NCBI GenBank assembly: GCA_001599595.1
Contig: BCHH01000004.1
Span: 441,905 to 505,904, forward strand
Reading direction: 5' to 3'
Source: Beverwykella pulmonaria
Taxonomy: Eukaryota; Ascomycota; Dothideomycetes; Pleosporales; Melanommataceae
Length of the DNA: 64,000 nt
Positions 23,494-35,774 of this stretch are shown piece after piece (positions within the stretch are counted from its first letter, which is position 1; the number at the start of each line of letters is the position of its first letter). Made by a program: the position numbers and the translations under genes. The notes under the pieces are model-generated. The model made no database searches. It worked only from the letters and a program-made list of their open reading frames with translations, and was not told the origin of the DNA.

Positions 23494-26254
23494 TACGAAG
23501 TCAGACAGCCCCGGCCACGGACTGAAAACACTCCGAGCAAGAAAATGCCTAACCATGTTTTCCAATATCGAAGGCGTGTTTGCTGATTCGGTACTTTGCG
23601 GTTCCACAGTTGCCTTCTTCTCGTCATACATTACTGTCCAAACAAGCTATCCAGACTAAAAAGCTTACTTTCAGATCAAATCGAATACAGCAACCGCCTC
23701 TCAATCTCAACACAAAGTGGATACAAAAAAACTTTCGACCGATATCGTTATTGGAAGAGATCTATCATCAGCCGTCCGCCGTCCGTGCACATAAGCGCGC
23801 GCCCTACGTGTACCGCGCGCCCCAAAAGTTCAACTTCTTACACCCCCACCTGCGTGTTACAATGTGTCCGGTCAAGATCTCGTACGACTTGAAAGGACAA
23901 TAATCTTGTGGGCTGCAGGCGAACATGACCGCGTACCCGCATCCTACATGTAATGGCAGACGCGGCTCGTTGTCTCGGTTCAGCAAGCAATCCCGCGTGG
24001 GCACTAAGCCGTATCTCCCGTCTCCCACCTCACTGACTAGCGTTTCAGGCGTCCAACAGGGCTAACGCCCGCGGCATCGACACGAGTGCCGACTCGCCGG
24101 TGCTTGGCGACCATGGGTGAGGGCGGGATGTATCAACGGTCCTGTCCCTTGTGAGTTTGTGGTGCATGTCTGGAAGTTGCCGATTTTGGATGTTGTTTAA
24201 CCACTCTTGTGGAACCCAACCCCTAGTCGCCACGATATAATTATCATTTTTTGATAATCATATCCATCTGTAGATCATAATTCAATAATAATATCTATTT
24301 GATAAATAGGAACCAGAGGACTCGCCGACTATCGGCACTCTGCAGTGGACCATGGTGAGGCAATATATTTCTAGCAACTTTATCTATCGAGAGACCTTCG
24401 AGGCACAGTTGAATTGGCTTTGCTTATCCCTCTGTATACGTAAAGACACAATGTCATGTCACCCAACGAGCCATACTACATAACACTACGCAGCATTTAT
24501 CCTCCCTGGTAGGCCGAGCGGAGAGGAGCGGGGCCCACTTTTCTCCTAGGTTGTCTAACTTTCACCACGCAATTACAACCAAAGGCGCGAAATGACATAA
24601 GCGCTAAACACCTTCCCGTGAATCTCAGGGCCTGCGTAGAAGCGTGGCTGGCGCCGGAACACATTCCTTGGTGCAAAATTTCTAGTCGCGAGGTGAGGGT
24701 TAGCGCGCGGCTGGCAGGTGACAACGATGTAACATGAAGGTTCTCTCTCTACATACCGTTGACTCTGTCGATTATCAGTGTCTTCTATTGATATTGCGCG
24801 TTCTATAGAGTGTGTTTTTCTGCAGCTCTGATTGAGAATGGCGGCTCTGCTCACAACTTCCCACTCAAGCAAGCACTTCATTGATGCTGATGCTGATATG
24901 TGCTGTCCGGCTTACCCAAAATACTCATACGCGCATGACAGTTCTCACAATATCTGAGACACTTTTCTACGCCCCCCGCCCCCTGCTCCCGCAAACCGTC
25001 GTGTTACTTACAACAGCTCACCCACAGAATAATCATTTTCAAATTTGCAGCCCAAGATGGAGATGATGACCCCTGTTCTCCCGCTGGTCCCCGATCCCGC
25101 CGCCTTTATACAAAGCGTAAGCTTAAGCATTACCGTTTTGTACATAAGAGTAAGCACGAGTATTCTGGCTGGCTGACTGAATGACATTGTTGTTGCGTGG
25201 GGCGTCGTCGGCGACTTCTACGAACCGCTGACATTTTAACATTTCCGTTGATAATGGATACACGGGGGGCGGAGATTGGGGGAGCATGGTCTGGTCGTAG
25301 TCGGATCGGAGTGCCTAAAAGAATCTGAGCGAGACCGTATTAACACGAGTCGCTGTTTCACAAGATATGATCTGGGGCGTTCGCATGGACTGTGAGACAG
25401 TTACACAGGGTGGAGAGATGAATATGGTCACGTTATGCGCGAGCACATCTATAGCGGGGACTGTGCGGTGGCGGGCCTCGTGAACCAAGCCTCGGTTGAG
25501 CAAAGTAACCGACAAAATAACATGTTTGGCAGACCACAGCAAGCAGAGATTGGATAGCTGAAGATGAGACAAGCTTTGGGCGTCTTTACGCTTGGGTCAA
25601 GGCTTGAACGTAAATGAAGTTGACCATCATCATTGGCCCAAACAACGGTCATGGGACTGCAGGACATTGGAGAACCTCGGAAGCGTTATTGAATTAGATT
25701 ACGCAACACATGAATCGGCGAGGCGAGGAGGTTTCGCTGAGAGATTGCGAAGGCAAATAGCGACAGTGAATGAGGTGATCGATAGGAGAAGACAAAAGCA
25801 AATAAGGCCGGGGACAGACATCCGGCCTATCAACGCCAACCGTTCGAAGACACCTGGAAGATGCACCAAACCATCCTTGATAGAAGAAACTTTGTGCCTG
25901 AGACACATGCTTGCCATATGGGTAGAACGCCGTCATCAGGGTCGTAAACAAGAAAGCAGCCATGCCAAGCTGATATGATATCCAATAAACATGATGGAAT
26001 GAGCTCAAAGATTTTGGGCGGGGAATTGCAAGATTTAGAAAATGGGAGGCAAGGCTTTCCCACATTGGAGCCTGCTGGTGCATTCGACAGAACAGAGCGA
26101 TTGGTTGTGCGCCGTTTTATGGGCAGAGTCGCTTTGCTGGTCAAAAGGCGGTAAATGCTGGTAGGCGCAGAAACGAGAAACTGGAAAAAATGCCATCCGC
26201 AACCAATGATGCTTAATGCTATGCTCAACTCAACCATGCCAAGCCACCCAAATT
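23494..26254. other. Gene-poor stretch
   Basis: About 2.8 kb without a convincing gene. Short open frames overlap on both strands. An A/T-rich patch at about 24233-24310 has two small perfect palindromes. The right end should contain the 3' UTR of the C2H2 gene. Confidence 0.5.
24240..24309. repeat. A/T-rich patch with two hairpins
   Basis: ATTATCA and TGATAAT flank a 5-base T loop (24240-24258). CTATTT-GAT-AAATAG forms a second small palindrome (24295-24309). The function is unknown. Confidence 0.4.
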
Positions 26255-28536
26255 TCATGATTCGTCGTGTACTTCGTCAATAACGCTCGGTTTTGGTGCT
26301 AGAGGGGTTGAGGAACCCGCGATTGAACTGACCCGTTCCTTAGGTGGTGGTTCATCCTTCATACATGCATTTTCAAGCATGTTCGTCCACTTTCCACTCG
26401 TGCCTGCATGGCTATGCTTCAGGTGTTGTCGGAAATGATCGGCGCGGAAGAACTTCTTGGCTTGGTTGCACTCGCCGAATTTGTGTACGTGATTTAGGTG
26501 CTCGGACCGGGCGTCCCAATTCGCTGGATTCGGGAACTCCTCACCGCAATACCCGCAGACGTCGGCTGCAGCAGAGTGGGTTGGAGATGCATGGTAGGCG
26601 GCACGCACACCTGCCAGCGCAGCACAGGACCATGAGTGAAGTCGAAGATGAAGTGAGTTTTGATGTCGTTCGGCCTCATTTTTGTTCTTAAATCTGTTCG
26701 GACAATACTGGCAAATATACTGTTTCTCTAGCTCGTGGATTCTGGCCATTATTGTCAGCTTGCACTACGAGGGGCAAATGGCGGTGGGGGCATATCGGGT
26801 GACACTCACCGCAGCTCGTCTTCACTGTCGAATTTTTTGGGTTTTTTGGGGCAGCATTCGCAAATGTACGCCCCGGGGAGGCGACCAGAGGTGGAATTCT
26901 GTCTGGAATGAAGCACGCTGTCCGTGGACATTTTGCGAATTTGAGAATGTTCGTTTTCCGAGAGTCCTCGTTGATGGTGTGGTCTCGATAATGAACCGCG
27001 CGGACTAGGATTTAGTGACCTACTAGCTGCATATGGAGAAACGGAGCCTAATTCCGCTTCCGCTGGCGGGGATAATGCACTTGGTGAAAGATGCTGGTCT
27101 CCGCTGTAACTGGTCATGCTGCTTGCAGTGGAAAAGCCATATGAGGAGGCAAGAGAAGCGCGCTGACTCAAGGACGATGCCGAAGAAAGCGAGCCTTGGT
27201 GCATTTGAAAGCGCGATACAGGCGAGTTGCGACTAACTAGCATTTGCGCCGAGCGCCGGTGATACAAGTCAGTGTTGCCACTTGTGGTCGGACGATCCTC
27301 ACGCGTAGCTTCTGAAGGCGGTGACGAGGCGCGTCGTTTTATTCCTGCCTTGGGACCTGTTTGGTATTCGTCGGACCCTGCTGGGCTGCGATCGTTGATG
27401 TTCAGCTCATGCATACCACTGTCTTCCATGCCAAACTCGGACTCCGAAAACATGCTATGATCGTAGCTCTCACGGTGTTGTTGGGAGGGCGCACTTTCAT
27501 CAAAAGCACCCGTGGTCGATATGCTACCAAATCTTCGCGGGTACGAGTCTGTTGATCCGGAATCAAACACAGGGCTGCGAAACCCTGAATATCCAGGCGA
27601 TATCGCTCCAGACGGAGGCCACCTCGAGACGGGAGAATCGAGCGAGGGATGCAGTCGATCAGGGACGGAGAGAGGCTTCAGCTGTCCATTAAGCTTGCTA
27701 AACGACGTGTGCGAATTTGTAGCGTGCTCTTGTGCACTTGCAGAGAGGAGCGGCGGCGCTGTAGTTCTGGTGGGAGTGTTCGGGCCGCCGATTCTCGAGA
27801 GCAGCGACTTGTCGTACGCATGAGAAGAGGTTTCGAGGGCCTTTTGCCCCAACTGTCGTTCGCTGGTGAATCTACTGTGGCTCATATGGAGGTCAGCCAA
27901 GAGATTGGATTAAAAAGCCAGCACATGCTACCTCCCAGCGCATGCATAAAATAAGACATTGTAGACCATTGGGGTGAGAGACAATTGCCTTGTCTTTCCT
28001 TATAGTATGCGCCAGCGGCCAGTATAGAGTAAGCAGTAGAAAGGTAGCTCTCACCTGTAGTTTGCGAGTGTCGGTCGGGGTTTGGCGCGGTCATCATCGC
28101 TATCTGCTGAGCTCATGTCGTCGAGAGATCTTGAGGTAGAGGGCTCGCGTCCTCTGAAGGCACCGCAGGCACCACTGTCGGCCGAGTTGTCCCGCGCATG
28201 GGCCTGACGGCTACCGGCTCCACCTAGGAGGCTCGAGCCCGGCTTCACTGTCGCCATTCGGGTGCCACCAAAGCCGTCGTTGGAGCTGTTTGTGTTGCCC
28301 CACTGCCAGCCGGGATCCTGCCCCTCGCTGAGCTCCCCGATGTGACGGGGCGGAGGCAAGGGCGGGGGAATTTCGTCTTCACGCGCTCTTGGGATGGCCA
28401 TGGCTCTGGCTCCGGACGGGCTTGCGGGATATGAGGGTCGGTGGTGGTGGGGCAATGAGCGGTGGAGTGCGCCAGAGTCATATATCCGTATACTTGGGGT
28501 GGAACAGGTCGGCGTGGAGGCAGGCGACATGGTCAT
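26255..28536 (-). CDS. C2H2 zinc-finger protein, probable transcription factor
   Basis: Three exons: 28536-28055, about 27880-26810, and 26741-26255, giving roughly 680 residues. The first two thirds are disordered and rich in Ser, Pro, Gly and Arg (RSLDDMSSADSDDD, SRFTSERQLGQ, KAGIKRRASSPPSE, a possible nuclear signal). The C-terminus carries the fingers: YICECCPKKPKKF, CQYCPNRFKNKNEAERHQNSLH (a C2H2 finger), CGYCGEEF...HLNHVH and a basic FFRADHFRQHLKHSHAG block. The domain pattern is that of fungal C2H2 regulators; the target is unknown. The first intron's acceptor is ambiguous (exon 2 from 27880 or 27874, both in frame). The second intron (26809-26742) has a CTGAC branch. Confidence 0.8.
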
Positions 28537-31340
28537 GTTGGCGGTGACGATAGGGGCTTTGCCACTCCTGGTGGGTTATGGGCAGCTGAAGCGTCGCAAA
28601 GAAAAGGCCAAATGTGGCAAGCAAGAGGGTACGGGAGCAGTGGGTACGCTGCTAGTCCGCGGAGTGCACTGGCCCAGTGCAGCTCGAGCTAGGGAGATGC
28701 GACGCCACCGAAAAAGGGCAGCAACGGAGGAGCAGCCACGCGGGCGCGGAATTCACGGCGGACGGTGCGTGGTGAGCTGTCCGCAAGGCGCGTCGTTGCG
28801 TGCGCTGGGTTGAGCTCTGTCGTGAATGCGAGGGCTTGATGACGCTAACGAACCTTGAGCTAAGGCGAAGCGGGTTCTCAGCCCTATGAAGACGAGGGTG
28901 AGGCTGGGGCGACGCAGGTGCAAGTGCTGAGCGAGCTGAACCGCCACGCAGCAAATGGTGCTAGTTCCGGGACTCGAAAGCGGCTGGTCATATGATGTCT
29001 GCGGTCGTCGAGGGCATGGTATCACCAAGGGCCATTCGCTGAGCGCAACACCGAGCAGAAATGCTTCGGGCGGGCAGTGGGACGGCGCACACAAGGGGGG
29101 AAGAGAGCTCGGGGTTCAGGAAAGCAGCACGAGCGGCACTGGCATCGATTGGCCAGGGCTGGGCGGAGGAGCGAGTGCAAAGAGAAGAGCGAGTAGAGAG
29201 CAACGAGCAGTGGACTGCTGTGGAGAGAGCGTCGCAGCTTCGGGGGGAGTCTGAGCATAAAGCACTTTTGCCCTGAGCGAGAAACCGCCGTCGCCAGCAG
29301 CCGGGCAGACAGGCGATTGGATTGGCCAGCGGACAGGCCTCTACTAACTTAGCACGCACTGGCAGCAAAACCCTTGGAGATGAAGTCCCATGTCGCCTTG
29401 GCACTTGCGCACGGCCCTCGGAGCCGTCAAACTACCTGCAGCCCCAGAGCCCTTACTCGAGAACCGCTTCATCGGCGCACTCGCTTTCCAGAAGCCCGCC
29501 GATAATCTCAGCGCCAGCGTCGCCGCCATGGTCGCCCGCGCCGTCGCCCTGCTACTGAGCGAGCACGCGTCTTTGCATGCCCCCCTCGCGCCAGCAGCGG
29601 CGCCGGATCTGCGTCTATCGTAGCTGGGGACGTTTCAACTTGGACGCCGACGGCAGAGATCCCCACAGCGTGGGACGCGCGCTCCTTGATCACTCAGCCC
29701 AACTCGAACTTGACAATATCGCCGTTGGCTGGTGTTGCCCACCCGCTCATCCGCCTTCCTGCACGCAGTTTGAGAGACGTCAGACCGGGGCGCCAGCAGC
29801 GACCAGATAGGCCACGCTAGGGTGCTCAGCGCATCGCTGCTGGCAAAATGCAGATGCAGATGCAGATGCAGATGCCGCCAGGCCTGAGGCACGCGGATCG
29901 ACTCTTCACTTGCAACACTCCGCCAAAGACGCCGGGCAAAGAGTGGATGCATGGGTGCGTGCTAGCAAGCCAGATCCGAGCCGCGCAAAGCCTTCCCGCT
30001 TCTCCTCAGCCCTTTTTCAGCCTTACGCGCCGTTGTCCACTCCCAGCCCGCGATTGCGTGTGCGAGATGCAACACAAAGCCGCCTCATTATTCCCGCCTT
30101 TCCGCGGGAGTCGTCCTTCGGTTTGCAACTCCGACGGACGCTTGGGACTGCCTCCAGCAAGGGTAGTTCATCTTACATCAACACCAAGCATCGCCAATCG
30201 CCCACGTCCCGAGCCCTGATGCGTCCTAGCCGCAGCCGCCTTCACCAAAGAGAGCGCGGTACGGAGTATCAGTCGCTGAGTGGTCAGCGTGACGGACTCG
30301 GGAGCGCGGAACCTGTGTATCCGTCTGTTGATCGATGCATTTGCTGAGGGGAAGAACATCGTACTAAATATGATTTCCAAGTTTTCTGGCCTTGTGAGCA
30401 GCGATAGAGTGGTGGCAGCGTGTCCTCGATCCGATTGTATAGGCGAAATCTCCGCTGCAGCGTTATTGCCTCCCCCGGCTCCACAGCTTGCTGCACTGCA
30501 ACGTTCTCTTTATGTCTGCGCCAGTGCGAGCTGTCGGGAGAAATGCGCTCTGCACCGCCACACCGCAGCAATGGTACAAAGCCACTACAGAGAATCGTAC
30601 CGGTGTGCATTGCACCATTATGCCTTTCTGAAAGGTGAGTAGAAAGCAGAAAGGAGGGATCATAACAATTAGGTAGAGAAGAAGTCAAGCTAGGAGCAAG
30701 CGCCACCATTAATGCACGGCCGTGATTTACTCAATACCTTGGTATCTTCTCCTGTCCGCAAATTTAGGTCATAGGTAATAGATTCATACTAAACCCTACT
30801 GTATCTGCCGGCAGGACTTTCACCAAAACCCTAGACGTATTCGCAAAGACGCCTAATGATTCTGTAGCAGATCCGGATTCACACCCAGGGTGAAAGTTTA
30901 GGCTGCTGCACGCCGAGCGCGACCCAGTATCAACCTGCCAAGTTCTGGTCAGAAGCACGCCCAATCGTTCCTACGATGTGTCATTCTTACTAGGTCCTAT
31001 CGTAGGGCTGGTGGCTGCGACGCCTAACGGTCGCCTACCCAAGTTTCAACAGCAACCGTCGATTTCACCTCGCCGACCTCAGAAATTTGTTCTAAGCCAA
31101 CTTGACCTCGGAAGTCTTGCCCTGCACGTTCAACTCTCCCCTGATTGGCCTCCCTCTCGCCCGCTTGCCGAAAGCAGTTAAAAATTCCACCCGTTCAGGT
31201 AGGAATAACCGTCGGTGACAAACCGAGCCTCATTCGCACCACCTCCGTGCAACCCAGCGTTGATCAATTTCGTTACCGACAAACAACCCTCTGATCTGAT
31301 CGCATCGCATAATTTGTCCACACACTGCATCCCGTTGGCC
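28537..31340. other. Long divergent upstream region, C2H2 gene (-) / YVH1 (+)
   Basis: 2.8 kb without a supported gene. The half next to 28537 is G/C-rich with many short upstream ORFs and probably is the long leader and promoter of the C2H2 regulator. A tandem hexamer (CAGATG) lies at 29848-29874. The last few hundred bases before 31341 are the YVH1 promoter. Confidence 0.5.
29848..29874 (+). repeat. Short tandem repeat of CAGATG
   Basis: Four consecutive ATGCAG/CAGATG units with no interruption, in non-coding sequence. Confidence 0.8.
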
Positions 31341-32820
31341 ATGGCTCTCATCGACCGAGTCCCGGGGGACTTGAACCTCTACATTGGTGGGTACGTAATG
31401 CCGCCCCCCCATCCAATGCATCTCTCGCCTCCACCCAGCTGGCGTCGCCGCGGTTGGGCCTTAGGACCGAACGACTGACGAATGGTGACATAGCATGTTC
31501 ACGCTGCGCCGGCGTGACGCCCTCCAGCAGGCGAATATCACACACGTCCTGTCCGTGCTGCGCTTGCCGCTTGACCAGAATCTATTCAGCCCGTTCAAGC
31601 AGCATATGGTGGTTGAAGTCGACGATGTCGAAGACGAGAACCTATTAGAACACTTTCCGGCTACCAACAAATTCATTCAAGATGGACTTGATGGCGGTGG
31701 CGGGGTGCTTGTGCATTGGTGAGTCCACATCCCAGCTCAGCTGAGGGCTGCATTCTCAACTTCAATCAACCCTACGAATTACCTTTCTTGGCAACTTCGC
31801 CTTCCTCATGAAAAAAGGGGTCATCATTTTCTTCTTTCAACGCCATGCAGACAGTGCCTTGCAAGCCGCGTGTCGTGTGTTCTCCTTCCCCGCCAATCTC
31901 TCCTTACCTTCCGCATCACGAATTCTTCCTCCCTAGCACTCACCGCTCGTTTGCCACTATCTTCCTACCCTGTCGTTTCAATATGCCAACCTCTGTGTTC
32001 TATCTAGTGCCATGGGGAAATCACGATCCGCCTCCTGTGTCATGGCTTATTTGATGCAAAAACACAACATCAGCGCTGCCCAAGCGCTATCTCACGTACG
32101 GCAGGCACGCTCCATCTGCGAGCCAAACGAAGGCTTCATGAAGCAATTGGAGCTGTATGGCCAGATGCAGACGCCTGATGACATCGAAGAAACTCCCGCC
32201 TACCAGCGCTGGATGTATCAACGAGAGGTCGAACTCAGCCGTGCTTGTGGTCAAGCTCCAGAGGCAGAGAAAATCCGGTTCGAAGATGAGCACGTTGCTG
32301 ATGGGCCTGCCGAATTCGAATTGAGATGTCGCAAATGCAGGTAAGTGGAGCATTTCTCTGGCATGCCTGTTTGTCTCAACGCCTCCTCGTCAACATTTTG
32401 TTTTGACGCCTCTTTATCGCTCGGTGCTTACTTCATGGCAGACGGCAGCTAGCAACTTCTCAGTATCTCCTCCCACATGAGTCTACCTCGACCATTAACG
32501 GACAGAACCAAGGTCAGGCGGCTGTTCCCGTACTACGGAGCTGCGCACATCACTTCCTGGATCCTTTATCTTGGATGCGCCCAGAACTTGAACAGGGAAA
32601 AGTAGAAGGTCGCCTCGAGTGCCCCAAGTGCCATACGAACATCGGCAAGTACGCCTGGCAGGGGATGCAATGCAGCTGCAGCAAATGGGTTGTTCCAGCG
32701 ATCAGCCTTGCTAAAGGCCGAGTCGATGAGGTCAGGAAGTCTGTCACCGAAATACGACGTCCGCCAGGAACCGCAGTCCCACCCCCGCCAGGTTCCGGGC
32801 AGCCAAGGCAGAATCTATAA
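31341..32820 (+). CDS. YVH1: Dual-specificity protein phosphatase Yvh1
   Basis: Dual-specificity phosphatase whose zinc-binding C-terminus acts in 60S ribosome maturation (release of Mrt4 in yeast). Four exons (31341-31390, 31494-31718, 32008-32340, 32442-32820) give 328 residues. The catalytic P-loop H-C-A-M-G-K-S-R (about 91-98) is formed across intron 2, whose 289 nt is long for this window. The general-acid loop [12 protein letters not shown] lies before it, and [20 protein letters not shown] after it. The zinc-binding tail has RCRKCR, then [18 protein letters not shown] and [11 protein letters not shown]. All splice junctions keep the frame. Both halves are intact, so phosphatase and ribosome roles are both expected. 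Confidence 0.95.
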
Positions 32821-35774
32821 CAATAAGGATGATATTTAGTACAACGCGATAAGCTATAGAGCTCCTACGAGGCGCACTATAAGGTTTATTCCACGGCTAG
32901 TCTTCGATAAAACGTCGGCCTACCGAGATCTGGAGGTGGCTGAGCACTCTTGTCACGTGTCTCACTTAAGTTAAGCCTACGACAGACTCACCGGTAGGCA
33001 GAACAGTCGAATCTGCCTTGGCAACCTGCATTGGCGGCGATTTACCAGATGATTTTACTCTTACTTGAAAGCCTTTGTGACATGCGCGCATAACACACAC
33101 AACCTATCTGATCCACTAACGGAGAACGCCTTCTGGATGACTTTAAATATTAGATCACCGATACTACTAAACCTCACAATTGTTCTCAACATGGAAATTC
33201 ACTAAATCAACCCTGCTCAAAGCTTTTCTTAAACGCTCGGTTGCCGTTTCTGGTGCCCGTCATCTATACATAACCTGTCTAGTTTCACCCCAGTTTCACC
33301 TCCATCTTTTCCCCACTATATTTCTCGAAATAACCCACTTAATCCATCTCACCAGCCATCCCTTGCACATCGCTTTCTATTCTCGTTTCCTTCTATCAAA
33401 AGCACTATTTGCGCTGACTGCGTCAAAGCATAAGTGATACAACCTGAAGATCCCGTTCTGCATGGCGATTTGATCCCGTTCTTTGGGACGTTGCAACTGC
33501 GTATCGTGTAGTGAAGATGACTTAGTGTCAGTGAGAGGGAGCTAAATTTAACTTGATCTCAGCGGAACAACATAGCAAGTCCCGGGCTTAATAGCTCATG
33601 TAGAATGATATAGTAAAAGTAGTAGGAGTAGGCTTCATTAGTTGGATTGTGCCATGCTAGTGCCTGGACAATTAAGCAATCAGTACGGAGGCAGGAGGGT
33701 CTATGTAACATTATGATATCTATTGTCTACGTCTGAGAGGACGCTAGCTTTGTAGCAAGTGTTAAGTAGCGGAACAAAGTTATATTTGAGCTTCCGAACA
33801 GTGTTTCTGAGGAGGGTTGTAAGTTTGTTTGCCAAAGCGATTTTAAGAACTTATTCTCCGGATTGATTTTATGTCGGTCTCATAGACAGGTAAGAGCCTT
33901 GATTTTTTTTATTCCTCTGCATGTGTCAGGGTCCGAGAGTGGGGTTGAGGTGAAGAATGTAAAAGATAAATTCTTTTTACTTAGGGCTAGAATGTGGATT
34001 TCTATATCGGCGAGGTCTAAGCCATGGAGGTTGAGTACTGGTTTTCCTTTTTGGGGGGGGGGTTATCTTTTAGTTTCCCTTTCGACGAGAGACACCCATC
34101 ACCGTCAACTTCTCAATTCTACTCCACGCCCTTATAAAAGCAGGATTATATTTACAATGTGTCCTTATCCTGCAAAATCCATCAACTGCCCCTTTTTCAT
34201 GCGTGTGGAAACACTAACAATAATGTCGCTTCCGGGTAAGGACTTTTCCCCCTTATTTACGGGCCGCTCCACTGAAGTCGATGTAATAGACTCCCAAATC
34301 AAAAGTAAGCGGGGACAACGTTATCATATGCGGGTAGTTTCTGCTATGCAACCAAAATATTGCTAAACCATTCCTCATCGACAAAAACTAAAGCGGTGTG
34401 ACCTTCCTACATATCCAACCACGCAGGTATGTTTGTGCTATTTACGTATAAGCAAGGCAGCCCCTCATAAGAACATGCAGGACGCCTAATGAAGAAAACG
34501 GGTGACCGGTCACGCCTAGTCAGGCGAAATCAATATATGCGCCGGCAGTAGCGGTTGAAGTAATAAAGCATGCAGCAGGGCGTAAACACGGGACGGCGCG
34601 GGCCTAGAGTTTATAGACGCCTAATCGTCGTTAATTTCGGTAAGTGTTGGAAGGTGGTGGGCATTCTGGTGCTATTCAATGCTCAGGCTGTATGAATGGG
34701 GTTCAGGTTGGCGGGTGGAGTTGTCTTGTCACACAAGATATTTGGTTAATCAAACAATTCTTGATACAGAACACGTCTCCCACAGTCTCGTATAATAACT
34801 ATTTTTGGAACGGTTCTCCACTTAAGTGTGACATAGGATTAGGGGGATCAATATTGTTTTACGCCATCCCATTAATACTGCCAGAGAGAAAGCTCTCGTA
34901 CGAATCAGTACAATTTCAATGACCATTTACTCGTTTGGAGGTACTTGGTCAATGAGGGTGAGTTCGTACCAGGAAATATCCGATACACCGCCGTTCTCGA
35001 TAATCAGTCTTAGTCAGAGGTGCTTTTCTCCATCCGTAGCTCCCTCAGGCTAGTGTTGGTAAGTTACCAACAGATAGCATTCCATGAGTATTTTGATTTA
35101 GACGTGGCTCAGGCCGGTACACAGATGCAGGAGAACATATTAGTTGGAGATATCGCGTTAATGAGGCTGGTAAAAGTGTGGAATTCATAGGAAATTTTGT
35201 TGCATAAGTGTTGCGAGAGCATGCCTAGCTTACTTTTACTTTTATTGCTGAATTATAGAGAGTTAGACTCTTTTTAGCTTGTCTAATTTAGCCATCACTT
35301 TCATTCGTTCAAAGATACCATACATTGTGCATAGGTCAGAAAGTCTTGCGTGTAGTGATCATAAACTAGAAGATATATGACGATGGGTAGGACTTCATTC
35401 CATCTATGTATGCAGGAACTGGTAATGGACGAGACTTGCTTCTAGCAATTTCTGGTCGGAATAGTAAAGTGATCCTTGTCAGATATCTGCGGAGCTTGTC
35501 CGGTTCTCCTGAACATCCTCTAGATTTGCTCATGGGCAATTCCCCGATAAATCCTAATTTCCTCATAGGATGTCGGAATACTCGGGAGTTGGGACAGCGA
35601 GATGAATACACCAGAAATCATATAGCTGAAGGAACAGATCTTGCTATAGCGGAATTATACTACTAAGACGTTACAGTAGTTAGAGTTACAAGTCTTTCGA
35701 AGGCTAAGACAATATACACGGCTAAAGAACATGCACCAATTCGCCTCTCGCAGACTTTTGCTCTCTTAGTCTTT
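32821..35774. other. Gene-free, A/T-rich stretch
   Basis: Nearly 3 kb between YVH1 and COQ2. Composition is A/T-rich with many TA steps, and the open frames (such as 33863-34366 +) show no motif. It could be old, RIP-decayed repeat DNA, but no transposase or reverse transcriptase motif is readable. Confidence 0.5.
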
